A stretch of 64,000 nucleotides of DNA from Blastocystis hominis (Eukaryota > Sar > Bigyra > Opalinata > Blastocystidae): NCBI RefSeq assembly GCF_000151665.1, contig NW_013171865.1, positions 774,001-838,000 on the forward strand, given 5' to 3'. A model generated the notes under the pieces. That model did no database searches, had not been told where the DNA came from, and was given only the letters and a program-made list of their open reading frames with translations. Both the position numbers and the translations under genes were made by a program. Positions 1 through 12,552 of this stretch are shown here, piece after piece (the first letter of the stretch is position 1; each line of letters begins with the position of its first letter).

Positions 1-1
1 G

Positions 2-897
2 CTGGCCTCTGCTTTAATAGCTTTGATAAGCGGAAAACGACTGAGAAGTACTACTAATCGTTCAAGTTGATGTATTATAGTTATGTGGGATAACTACTTC
101 TTACTAATGGACAATGAATTCATTCGGTTGCGATACAATGAATCGGAAGGTAGATACTTCTTTGATGAGTTGTTATCCTTGTAGTGAAAAGGAACAAAAT
201 CAGTTACTATTATACGTTTCCCAAAGATTTGTTCACTTCAGTCAATAATGATCCAAACATCACCGACTATTTCAAATCCAAATACTCAGGGATCCATACC
301 TATGCCATCTTGTCTCCATCGATTTGTTCCAACCCAGAATATGTGGAGAAGCTTGTGGACATTGGACTGATTCCAAATGCTGAGAATGCAATGATTGAAA
401 TCCACCATCGACTCTCTCGGATCTTATTTCAACCCAAGAAGTCTCTAATAAACGAAACAAGAGTATTCATGAAGGAAAATAAGCTGGAAAATTGTGTTGG
501 CATTCAATATCGAACAGGTGGATATGTATCCCACTTTTACGAGCGTACTACGTTTCTATCGTTAGACTCTGTCGTCGAGAGTGCAAAAATTCTAAAAACA
601 GCATTTGCAAATAAGAACCGGACGGTATTTTTAACAACGGATTCTATGAAAGTATTGAAAGTCGTTCCGAAAATGATGGAACCATTACAAGTTAGGAGTG
701 TCCAAATGTATGCGATTGGCCACTCTGCTTCAAATAGAAAGACTTTTGTTGGATTGTCCCCAATAATGAATCGAATTTTTATGGATCTGTACATATTTTC
801 AAGCTGCGATTCTATCTTTTGGACGCGAAATAGTTCTTTCGGAGAATTAGGGTACTGGCTCTCTAATTCTCATACGGCATGTCAAATAGATAAATAA
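2..897 (+). CDS. Fucosyltransferase-like glycosyltransferase, 3' part only
   Basis: The gene is cut by the left window edge. Three exons stay in frame if introns 48-80 (33 nt) and 150-184 (35 nt) are removed; the stop TAA is at 895-897, followed by a TGTTTATT poly(A)-type motif at 899-906. A small-residue-rich stretch leads into ISGKRLRIMWDN, then GIQYRTGG in mid-protein and FLTTDS further on, and the C-terminal part has SSFGELGYW. This order resembles the GT-B donor-binding region of alpha-1,2/1,6 and O-fucosyltransferases, which transfer fucose from GDP-fucose in the secretory pathway. That is a fold-level inference; the sugar and acceptor are unknown. The N-terminus, including any signal anchor, lies outside the window. 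Confidence 0.5.
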
Positions 898-1033
898 TCT
901 GTTTATTGAACAAACTAAATTATGAGATATTTAAATCAGTGTATAATAATTGACAATGGAAATGATTTGACAATAATTGACAAATTTGAGGTGAATTTTG
1001 GAAAACGATGAGTGGTAAAGAATATTTTTGAAT

Positions 1034-2924
<1,891 letters not shown>

Positions 2925-3010
2925 ACGGGGTTGAGTCGGTGTTTGTTTGGATTCAGTTTCGATCTCTCTAATTCTTCAATTCTTTTAGTATCCGGTAGTT
3001 TGTATCTACG

Positions 3011-6000
3011 ATGAGTTCGGGACTTCGAAATCTGGGAAATACGTGCTTTATGAACGCGGCGCTCCAAGTTGCCCATTAGTTTCCATTCTGTTTCCTAGTG
3101 CGTTATTCATTCTCCAGAGTTCGCAACCAATATTATTAAGGTTGAAAAGTCCTCCAATAACAAACGTATTCTTTCCGAGGGATCTGGCAAAGTAGAATGT
3201 CCTTTCACACACGCAGTTGCCCAACTACTCAGAGATGCGTACGTTGGCGGCGAGTCGTCGATCTCCCCGAAATACATTCAATCCCAGGTCTCTAAACACT
3301 TTTCCTATATCACAGACGGCTCTCAGCACGATTCTCACGAATTTTTCGTATCGATTGGGACGTGTCCTCACGGGTAGACACTTTTCCTTCAAATTCTGGA
3401 AGAGGAACAAAACAAAGTACTCGATGCGGATCGTTCTCCCTTGTATTCAACCGACCCCCTTCCTTTCGACATTACCTATTCCTTCTTGAATTCCGAATCC
3501 TTTTCACTGATCAACGAGTTGTCAGAGGAGTGGTGGCAGGCGTACAAGCGGCGCAATCCCAATTTTCTCACGAATGTGTATTACGGTGTTCAGAGCACGA
3601 TCTCGACATGCCAGCATTGCCATCTAGTTTCTCCACCCGCACTCTTTCATGTTCGTAGCAAACTCTCGTCCGGTCCGTGTTTAACACGCTCTACGTGTCT
3701 CTCCCCGAGCCGCAATCGCAAATCAGCATCACGATCATCGTCGAATCTCTCTCCCCCGAAGACGCAGCGCGCGGCCATTTCACCATCCAATGGGCCTCGC
3801 TGCCCGTGGACATCGACGACTACTCGCGCCTCGTCGATCTGCTCCCTTCGATTTACGACGCGACGGGGATTGCGCCGGACGCCGCGGCCTCGATGCAGTG
3901 CGTCTTCGTGCGCGGCGTTTCCCACGAGCTGAGCCGTTTCATCGAGGTTTCATCGCCAAGCCGGGTTGATCGTAGTACTCGCTCGTGGATCTGTCGACCT
4001 CGCTGGAGAGTCTGCTGAATCAGCGCGCCAAAGTGACGCTGCAGGCGTATATCGTACGAGTGGAGGGGGCGTGCGATGCAGGTGCCCAACCAGGATCCCT
4101 TCCTCTTTCTCTCCTCCACGATGGTCACCTTCGCGGAGAGCGGCAGCGCGCAGCTCCGCAATCTCCACATCCCTCTGCTGGTCACGTATTCCGAGACCGA
4201 GTCCATGCGATCGCTGCTCTATCGAATTCGATGCATTATTGAGGCTTTGTACCTTCCGAATGACCCGAATGTGGCTAATGTTTCTAATGTGGCCAATGTA
4301 TCGAAGGTCCCTAATGTCCCGAATGTCCCGAATGTATCAAAGGTCCCTAATATGGCCCATGTCACGAATGTGTCGAAGGTCCCAAACGACCCAATTAATT
4401 CGAATCATTTAGGGGCAATAAGGGGCTCCAAGGACCCTATTAGTTTTAATGCAGTACAGAATCCCGCTGTCCCTGTAGAACACAACCATCTAATGAATCC
4501 AAAACACTCGAATGACCCTAATGACCCTAATGACCCTAATGACCCTAATGACCCAATAAATCACCACCCCCACGCCCCCCATATCCCCCTAAACTCGAAC
4601 TCTCCGAAGCCCTTCCACTCGGGCCATGTCCCTAATTCCAATGCCCCCAAACCCTCTCCCTTCCCCATCGACCTCCCTCGTCTTCGTCGCAGCCTTTTCT
4701 TCACTCCTCTCGACGAATCGCCCGCCGGTCCGTTTCCCTACTCCGACTTTGTCGCGGTTATTCTGCACAGCTTCGCGCTCTCTCACTACTCCCCGCGGTT
4801 CTTCGACGAGCTCCCCGTTCTCTCCCTGACCGACTGCACGCTCGCCGCCCGCGACTCCGCCCTCCCCGCGGGGGACGTGCTCCGCTCGCTGGACCGTCCG
4901 GGCCCCGCGGAAACGTGGAGCGTTTCGGTGATTCTGCGCGCGCAGACGAGCGCAGTCCACCCGCTCATCACGACGCCGTTTCTCCAGTTTCTCTCGACGG
5001 CGAAGGTGGAGGCGATTTTCCAGGCGATCCAGCAGAAGCTGCGGGTGGAGATCAGCGTGCTGGAGAAGCAGCGGCCCCGCGGGTATCGCCCCTCGCCCAT
5101 CCGATTGGAGGATTGTCTGCGCCAGGCCGTGCAGTCCACCGCCATCGAGGTCTGCGACAACTGCGGCGAGGCCTCCCCGCGGGACTTGCAGTCGCGCATC
5201 ACGCAGCTGCCGCCCGTGCTGGTGATCCTCCTGAAGCGCTTCTCGTTCGAGTTTTCCCGCGGGAAGGCCCATGGATACACGATCGGCTATGGCGGAGGCC
5301 GCCGGAAAATCACGGATCTGGTGAGCTTCCCGGTGGAGGGGCTGGACATGGCGCCGTACGCGTTCGGCTGCGACTCAGCGCTGTACGATCTGGTGAGCGT
5401 GTGCAACCACACGGGCAGCGCGGATTTCGGGCATTATTACGCGTACGCGCTGTGCGAGCAGGGCGGGACGACCGCGTGGTTCGAGTTCAACGACAGCTCC
5501 GTGTACCCCATTCGCCAGAGCGACGTGCAGAGCGACTGCGCCTACTATCTCGTCTATCGGCAGAGGACGCGGCCTCCGCTCCGCGCTGTGAGCGAACAGA
5601 TCCGAAGCGAGCTGGGCGCCATGAAGGAGTCCTTCAAGACCGGCTCCTTCGGCCAAGCCGTGAAGAACTTGGCGCAGAAGCCTGCATGGCAGAGCAGGAT
5701 TCCCGCGGTGCAGGGTTCTGCGAGCGGCGAAGCGCCGGATTTCCGGGACAATGCCGCGAGAATGAAGGGATCGTGGGAGAGGGAGGCTGGACTCGCGGAT
5801 TCGAAGCAGAAAAACGCGAAGAAAGAAGAAAAACAGACGGCGCAGAATTCGACCTGCGTGAATACAAATACTGTAGTGTTGGGAGAAGCGCTGTGGGAAA
5901 TAGATCGTCAAATCGAGAGGGAATGTAGGGATTGTGGAGGGAGTGACGAGGGTAGCGAGGTGTATCAGTATTGCGATGATGATCGTGGCAGTGACAGCGA

Positions 6001-6017
6001 TTATCGTTTTGACTTCT
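3011..6017 (+). CDS. Ubiquitin-specific protease (USP/UBP family)
   Basis: Cysteine protease that removes ubiquitin. The Cys box is at the N-terminus (GLRNLGNTCFMNA), the finger CxxC at TCQHC, a second zinc pair at CDNCGE, and the His box late (NHTGSADFGHYYAYALC, then FEFNDSSV and YYLVYRQR). Introns: 3068-3098, 3348-3377, 3627-3658, 3947-3975 and 4054-4081 (the last ends CAG). A large insertion inside the catalytic domain carries Asn-rich repeats (NDPN, NVSN) from a 9-bp minisatellite. The frame stays open to 6304, but that tail is AT-rich and hydrophobic. A T at codon position 1 (6017) lies 5 nt before TGTTGGTT (6022-6029), so the stop is probably made by polyadenylation after RFDF. Insert architecture recalls USP4/11/15, but I would not assign an orthologue. 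Confidence 0.88.
4511..4554 (+). repeat. Minisatellite (AATGACCCT)n in USP coding exon
   Basis: Nearly perfect 9-bp units, read in frame as (Asn-Asp-Pro). A degenerate region upstream (about 4255-4400) gives NVSN, NVAN and NVPN variants. The same unit family recurs at 13675-13850, 39165-39310 and, reverse-complemented, at 57180-57240. Confidence 0.9.
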
Positions 6018-6331
6018 CTTGTGTTGGTTGTGATATTTTTATAATGTTTTTGACTTTGTTTCACAGGCAAGTTGTCCTACCCATTTTCATTCTTATTACC
6101 ATTACAACATCTATTGTTTTTTTACTACTATTACAACTACGATACATAACGTTGTTTCTTTATTACTGTATATGTGATGATGTGAGAGTTTCGTACCCAT
6201 TTCACCTTTGCTTCACAAACCATATCTTTCTACACCACTCTTCCTTTTACCACACTGAACACCATCGTTCTGGCAACACTTTAGAGGATGCAATACGATC
6301 GTAACCTTTCCGACTTTGTTTCTCAAACACT

Positions 6332-7193
6332 TCACAATCCTGTTCCTCGCTCCAGATTCGCTCGCGTATCCTGGGTGAAACGGTCGTAGTAGCGACCCAG
6401 CTTCTTGTTGAAGTTCCGATTTCGCTCGTTGATGTAATCCACCGTTTCCTGGTTGTAGCTACACATCATCCTAACTCATCATCACCAACAAGGTGCGTCG
6501 TTTGCTGAACTGGCTGTGTTTCTCGTCTTGCTTCTTCTGCCCCTCCACCAAGCGGTCGATCGTTTCTTTGGAAAGATGCGAATTGCTGCCATAATCGAGA
6601 AGACCGTCATAGTCTTCTTCCGCTTTCGCAGCTGACTCGGGAGTCGTTTGCAGTGTTTTGAGCCTTTTCTCATAGCCACGGTAGATCGCGTCCTACGATC
6701 AATTCGCTCGAGTAACAATACCTGACCGAAAATGTTCCATCCATAGTTTAACACGCGGTTTCTTTCCTTTTCTTTTTTTGATTCGCTCCGTTTTTGAGCC
6801 ATTTCCGAAGTTTCCAAGAGATGTCTAAATATGGTTTTACAGTCAATTCTCTACGCGTTCTTCTCCGTGATTCCCCTCAATCTTCGCTCTTTTAACTCTT
6901 TTTCGTGTGCTTCTCGCCATTCTCGTTTAGCTTCTCTTTTTGATTCTCTAAATGTAAGGGAAAAAGAAGAACGCAACGATTCACTTGTAGTACTCTTCGC
7001 TTCCAATTCCACTGCCTTCATCGTATATCTGGTAACTATGCTTACAAACTGACTACAAACTCCTACCTTTCTTAAATCGTTCTTCAATTTTCTTTATTTC
7101 TTCCAATTTTGCTTTCTTTCGTTCTTCCAGCTTTTTCTCCTCGGGACTCACTTCTTCTGTCTCTTTTTTGACAGGGTCTGAAGTTTCTTCCAT
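6332..7193 (-). CDS. SYF2: Pre-mRNA splicing factor SYF2
   Basis: Spliceosome (NineTeen/Prp19-associated) component. Six exons; introns 7036-7066, 6948-6977, 6825-6854, 6693-6721 and 6459-6489, each 29-31 nt. The N-terminus is a charged helix (EEKKLEERKKAKLEE), the middle carries LNYGWNIFGQDAIYRGYEKR, matching the family NxGWNVFNQD signature, and the C-terminus carries VDYINERNRNFNKKL and YYDRFTQDTRANLERG, the most conserved part of SYF2. Start ATG 7191-7193; stop TGA 6332-6334. A splicing factor built from six tiny exons shows how dependent this genome is on micro-intron removal. Confidence 0.92.
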
Positions 7194-7796
7194 GGGATCA
7201 ATGACTTTACAATGAGGTGAAAGAAATATGGACTATTTTTATTATAATAGTTTGAATTTGATTGTTGGAAGGGATAGTAATGTTGTTTATACGCGCAGAG
7301 GGCATGCGGATACTAACAATGGACTAGAAATAGTCACAATTAGAGTAGTTGCTGAATATTGTAAGGTTTCAATAGACTAGAAGGGCATATATGAGTATTT
7401 TGTGAGCAGTCTAGTATAAGAAAAAGAGATGTTAGGGAAAGTGAGTCTCTTCCTAAATCTGAGGTAATATGTTTCTAAAAATGTTGTAGGTGATAGAATA
7501 GTGCCCGATAACTCAATGCATCAGAAAGTAATAGCAATTTGCAAAAATAGATGGCCAGACCTCATTTCTTTATATATAACATGTAATCCCTTGTTTGACT
7601 CCACAACAAGAGAATAAAATATACACGCAAATCTCAACACATACTATTTGTAATCCTTCCAACTCCTTCCTCACTTCCATGATTGCATTTCTGCAATTTA
7701 ATCGAATTACTATTCACTACAATTATTAATTCAAACCCACTCCCCTTCATTCCCCAATACAAAACCGCGGGGGTATCTTGGTCAAACAGAAAAAAC
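7194..7796. other. Intergenic region, divergent promoters
   Basis: AT-rich 600 bases between the divergent SYF2 and tryptophanyl-tRNA synthetase genes. I found no convincing ORF, RNA gene or repeat. It presumably holds both promoters. Confidence 0.5.
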
Positions 7797-9100
7797 ATGA
7801 TGAATAGACTTCTAACTCGTTCATTCGCTGCTTCTCAGAAAATCATATTTTCTGGTATTCAGCCAAGCGGAATTCCTCACATCGGGAATTACTTCGGCGC
7901 GTTGAAAAACTGGGTAGATGAACAGAAGGAAGGAAGTATGAGAAAGCTGAAAATGTGTGAATTTAGACTATAAGAAGAGCTACTTTGGAATAATGAGTTA
8001 TCACGCTCTCACTTCCGTTTCTGACCCAAATGAATTGAAGGAAAACATTATGTAGACATAATGAACAAAGATTGACGCGTAGGAATTCGTTTAGTTCTCT
8101 TTTGGCGTGTGGTCTGGAGCCAAGGGAGAACTCTGTGTTATTTGTTCAATCTGATGTACCTTTCACGTTGCCTTTTCAATAGAATGCTTACCACTGCGAA
8201 TTAGGTTGGATTTTAGAAAACAACATCAATATCAATCGGCTCTTACGTATGCATCAATTCAAAGACAAAATCGCAAAACTTGGAAGCAAGGCTGATGCTT
8301 TTGCCAGCCCGCTGGGTCTTCTGTCCTACCCGGTCTTAATGACTGCCGACATCATGATGTACAACGCAACGCGTATTCCTTTGTGTGTTTTTCAAAGCAG
8401 ATGTGCCTGTGGGAGAAGATCAGATTCAACATGTGGAGGTAGCTCGCGATATCATCGACCACTTCAACCGAAAATACAACGTTCACTTCAATCTACCCGA
8501 ACCCGAAGTGTTTGTGGGTAGAATTGGCTTAGGGATGTAAAATAGGACGACGCATCATGTCGCTCTCTGATGGGAAGAAGAAAATGAGCAAATCATCGCA
8601 GACCCAATTTAGCAACATTTCGATTATTGGTCGAATGAAGGAGAGATTTGTAAAGTTTAGACCCTCCCGAGCGAATTCAAGAATGCATCAAGCGAGCCAA
8701 GACAGACTGTTTGCAAGGCTTATCGTAAGGAGTGAATGACTTCCTTGGATGGTTCATAGACTGGATAAAGACGCGCGGCCCGAGATTTACAACCTTGTTT
8801 CGCTGATGGCTGCAGCTACCAATCAAACTCTGGAGGCCGTTTATGAGCAATACAAAGTAGTGGAAGGATAGGGGAGTGTCAATGTAGGACTGCTCGATGG
8901 CACAGTTCAAACCGCAATTGGCAGATGCGCTGATTGCCTGCCTTTCTCCGATTCGAGACAAGTACAAGGAGCTACAAGAAAACCAAGATTATGTATATGA
9001 TCTGATGAGGCAAGGAGCGGAACAAACGAAAGAAGAGGCCGAACATCGAATGCAGTTGATCAAAACGATTATGGGGTTGATAGTGTTTACTGTTTCTTGA
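7797..9100 (+). CDS. WARS2: Tryptophanyl-tRNA synthetase, organellar type
   Basis: Charges tRNA-Trp. The family is the bacterial/mitochondrial class I type, and the basic Ser/Arg N-terminus ([15 protein letters not shown]) suggests import into the mitochondrion-related organelle. Motifs: [15 protein letters not shown] (HIGH), [13 protein letters not shown] and KKKMSKSS (KMSKS). Nine exons; introns 7936-7966, 8052-8082, 8156-8182, 8373-8400, 8518-8545, 8630-8660, 8725-8759 and 8857-8887. Each join restores the family sequence, for example YNAT|HVPVGEDQ. The fourth intron ends CAG. Start could be ATG 7797 or 7800. The stop TGA at 9098-9100 lies in the last exon after [13 protein letters not shown]. 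Confidence 0.93.
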
Positions 9101-9240
9101 TAGAAATGTATTTACCAAGAGGAAAACACGATAGTCACGAATTCAAGAAGAATACAGATTGGTCATGCTTACACGCTTGAATGCTTGTCTATCATGTAGC
9201 TACTATCAATATAAACATAGGAATATGCGAATTATCCGAG

Positions 9241-9640
9241 TTTAATGTGTGTTGGTTTGTAACAGGGCTTGTGTTTATCGGATGTTGAATGATCGTACTT
9301 GTCCTTAAATATCTGTGTTTTCCCAATACCACAATACGTTGAACCCGTCAGAAATAGAGATATTCCTGTAAAAAGACCAAAACGACTGTATAATTAGAGT
9401 TGTGATTCAATGGGGTAGAAATATACTCCCTCGTACTACGACACGCGAGTAGAATGCTATTTCAAGATGACCAGAGTGAAGAATTGGAAGCATAATGCAA
9501 GACCTTAGCAATACAGTATATCACTATAGGGATTGAACTTGCAGCATGGATGTACTCAATTGAGACTAGTAACGAGCAGAAACTTTGCATCACTTGTTAT
9601 AGGAAAGGGCATTCCAATGATATCTATAACAGCCATACGA
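9241..9640 (-). CDS. Possible small gene, exon structure unresolved
   Basis: A plausible start (MAVIDIIGMPFPITSDAKF, from about 9637 downward) and a plausible last exon (FLTGSTYCGIGKTQIF ending PTHIKLG, stop near 9241) lie on the minus strand. I could not connect them with 30-nt introns without breaking the frame. It may be a small membrane protein or not a gene. The 9640-9868 stretch upstream of the methyltransferase holds only a short weak plus-strand ORF (9673-9867), which could be an unspliced upstream exon of that gene. Confidence 0.25.
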
Positions 9641-9868
9641 CGTTGACTGCAATATTTGTTATGTAACGTGTAATGGCATTACAACCAATGCTTGAAGGTT
9701 ATGCAAATGTCTCCAAAGTTAATAAAGAATCGTCCAGGTTGTGTAACTACAAAAAGAAAAGACTATTAGGAAAGAGCATGGTTGGTGACGATTTGAGCGA
9801 TAGGAACACACAGTCTAACTTAAAAGTAGCCAAGATTGACATTATTAGATATTTAAAACTGATCTGAC

Positions 9869-11438
9869 ATGCTATCTATTTTGAGTCAGCTTAAATCAAA
9901 GGCAGAAAATACCTCATTTTTTGGATATCGGCATATTTTTTGTATGCAAAAAGAAGATCCCTTTGGATGTTACTGTGGCGAAGGATTTAACAGGCCAATG
10001 ATTCGCTGTCGTCATTGCAGACGCTGGTATCATTTTGACTGGTAATGATTCGTCTGTTCACAAGCTCACTTCTAGTGTGAACGCAAGGAGAAAAGATATT
10101 GACAATCCCAATAATTTTTACTGTTTTGAGTGCTTGGATTATAAGACGACCTCAGGTATGCATTTTGTCTGGCATGGAACTCAAGATGACGACGAAGATT
10201 ACAATTTTGAGGAAGATTTGAAAAATCAGAAAGAATGGAATGAAGATTCTTGTAAGCGAATGAGAGTTTGTCGTACGCTCATTTTCGTTTTTTGAACATA
10301 GCTCAAGATATCGACTTTAACGATAGCAGTGTTTCCTCAATGAGTGAGACGGAGATTTTACGATCAATTTGCGTCATCGAGCAAACGCTTCTTTTGAGCG
10401 ACTGTTCTCCATCCATTCACTCCTTGAATGATTCTAGTAACCATGAAACAATAGATCAGCAAGAAGTGCGCGCTTGCCCTCCCGCTTGATCCATAGAGAG
10501 ACCACCGTCTCTACATTTTGAAAATGAACCCCTATCTCTACAGACTTTTTACTGACATTGAACGTTCTCGCCTGCACAAACATGCGGTCAACGTTCGTTC
10601 TTATCTAGCGTCCAAAGACCTCCGTCCATCTTCTCACAAGCAAATTCTTGCATATAGCGAAGAATGTCCCAATTATTGTACGTATTGAGGCATAGGGATG
10701 GAAAAGTCCCGATTTTTCCTTGAAGAAAACGCAGTTCCCTCCAACTGTGTTGCCATTAATACGGATGTGCGCTTGTTTGACTGGTCCGTAAGAGAAGCGA
10801 TAGAAAAGAGTACCCTCTAGAAATTTGGCCAAGTTCAGAAGCGATTAGCGGGTCGTTTGTTTGATGTCGTCATGATCGATCCTCCTTGGCAGTTAACGTC
10901 TGACAATCCCTCTCGAGGCGTAGAAGTGACGAGAATGGATGAAGAATAGGTAGCTATAAAGTACCAGACGCTAAGTGATGAGGCAATTTCCGCGATTCCT
11001 TTGCACAAAATTCAATCGGATGGCCTGCTTTTTATGTGGGTTATCAACTGCAAGTTTACCACAGCGATCAAAATGATTGAGCTCTGGGGATATAAGTGGG
11101 AGATGAGGAGAGATGGTTGATGATGATTAGGTTAGTTGGTGATATTTCTTGGGTAAAGCTTACCTCGAAGGGTATTATTGCCCAGGGAAATGGTTTTTAT
11201 CTGCAGCATGCAAAAGAAACTTGTTTTGTGGCACAGAAGGGGAGCTCTGCGTTTATTGACGCAGACTACATGGGGAAAATCGACGATGTGATCATGTCCA
11301 AACGAAAAGGGCAGAGCCAGAAGCCACAAGAGATTTACGATGTGATTGAGAGCTTGGTTCCCAATGGATTTTATTGCGAAATCTTTGGCCGTTTGAATAA
11401 TTTACGGAATAACTGGGTAACGATTGGAAATGAAATCT
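9869..11438 (+). CDS. PHD finger-MT-A70 adenine N6-methyltransferase
   Basis: N-terminal C4HC3 PHD finger (residues about 31-75: CYCGEGFNRPMIRCRHC, WYHFDC, FYCFEC), an acidic linker, then an MT-A70 domain with catalytic DPPW (codons 10878-10889), RGVAIKYQTLSDEAI, FMWVINCKFTTAIKMIELWG and GFYLQHAKETC. The RGVAI and GFYLQHAKE wording is closer, from memory, to the ciliate MTA1-type DNA 6mA methyltransferases than to METTL3, but a tree is needed. Introns: 10042-10075, 10273-10301, 10466-10496, 10666-10695, 10788-10820, 10920-10949 and 11096-11130. The PHD and methyltransferase parts join through intron 10466-10496. No genomic stop fits: T11438 lies 5 nt before TGTTTGTT (11443-11450), so poly(A) addition ends the protein after TIGNEI. 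Confidence 0.85.
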
Positions 11439-11442
11439 GGCT

Positions 11443-11450
11443 TGTTTGTT
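11443..11450 (+). terminator. TGTTTGTT poly(A) motif creating the methyltransferase stop
   Basis: Lies exactly 5 nt after T11438, which is codon position 1. Adding A residues gives UAA or UGA just after the conserved MT-A70 end. Confidence 0.8.
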
Positions 11451-11557
11451 GCGAAATGAGTATTGTACAAATCGAAACGCGGAGTCAATTTCTTTTTAAG
11501 CTTCACGCTTGTCAACTTTATTTATTTTTTTAGTTTACTCCCTATCAAGCTACTCAC

Positions 11558-12256
11558 ATGGAACTTAAGGAAATTGTGGATGATGAGTATTACTCTATAA
11601 AAGACGAACATGTTGATTGTCGTTTGGATTTTATTATTCCTAGTCTCGGCATGTCGAGGAACAGTTTTTGAAGCGGGTTGCTAGCGAAGGATGCAAGGAG
11701 CTACTCTTTCCGCTCTACCCTCGCGTGGACAATCTATTTTATGATGGACTGCGAAAGGAGAATTTGATTGAGTGTGTATGCCTTGCTTTTTTGTTGTCAT
11801 AGCTGTAGTACCGTTCTTTTACAAACGAAGAGAAGAGTGTCTTGTAGAGCGCTGCTTTGGGTATCGTTACGCATAGGTATTCTATCGTTTCTTATGGAAA
11901 GAAAATGTGTGGTCATGCTGGCATTCTGCATGGAGGTGCTTCTGCGTCCACTCTTGACCAATTCTTTGGGATCATGAACTGTGTCCTCGGAATCAACGGT
12001 TTTACTGGACAGCTGAATCTTAGCTATCGCAAGATCATTCTGTGTCCCAGTACCGTGTTAGTGAAAGGAGTGTGCGAACGTCAGGAAGGAAGAAAGCATT
12101 GGTTCAAGGGCACAATCTACGATGAAGTTGTATGGACAGTTTTCGTTTGCTGAGCCATAGGGAGACGTTTGTGTGGAGGCTGAATGTCTGTTCATTAAGG
12201 CGGACATCAAGAACGTTCTTGAGAGAGCACGGAGTAAAATAGAAAAGACTGAATGA
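11558..12256 (+). CDS. Hotdog-fold acyl-CoA thioesterase (PaaI/THEM4-like)
   Basis: Expected to hydrolyse acyl-CoA thioesters. The hotdog core is clear: YGKKMCGHAGILHGGASASTLD, with the HGG substrate loop, followed by GINGFTGQLNLSYRKII and a C-terminal strand VCVEAECLFIKAD. Introns 11612-11643, 11776-11808, 11844-11876 and 12127-12160; all were chosen because only these joins keep the core in frame. Start ATG 11558. The genomic stop TGA (12254-12256) has its T exactly 5 nt before TGTTTGTT (12259-12266), so the same stop would also be made by polyadenylation. The specific substrate and compartment cannot be told. Confidence 0.8.
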
Positions 12257-12552
12257 GTTGTTTGTTGAAAATGCTTTGAAGTTTTGGAAGCGCCATTGTT
12301 TGCTTTTCATTCTCTTTCTGATTGCTCCTGGAACGAACACCATGGATCCTGGAGCTATGTTGTTGCTGTATCTTGGATTATCAATTGCTTGCGGCTTATT
12401 GCTCAATCTTCGAGTAAGTGCTTGTATTGTGAAGCTTATGCTCCAGAACCTCAATATCTTCAATGGAAAGCGAAACCGCTCGAGCTCGGTGAACGTGAGA
12501 GTTTCTGTACCCATTCACTTCTCGGAGTGATGTATCTAGAAGCGAGACGAAG

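Noticed and set aside
6018-6304. Hydrophobic C-terminal membrane tail on the USP
   Set aside because: AT-rich, low-complexity read-through after a poly(A)-type stop site at T6017; no USP family support.
10678-10695. An 18-nt intron in the methyltransferase
   Set aside because: A 30-nt donor 12 bases upstream (10666) keeps the same frame and is the normal size, so a record-short intron is not needed.
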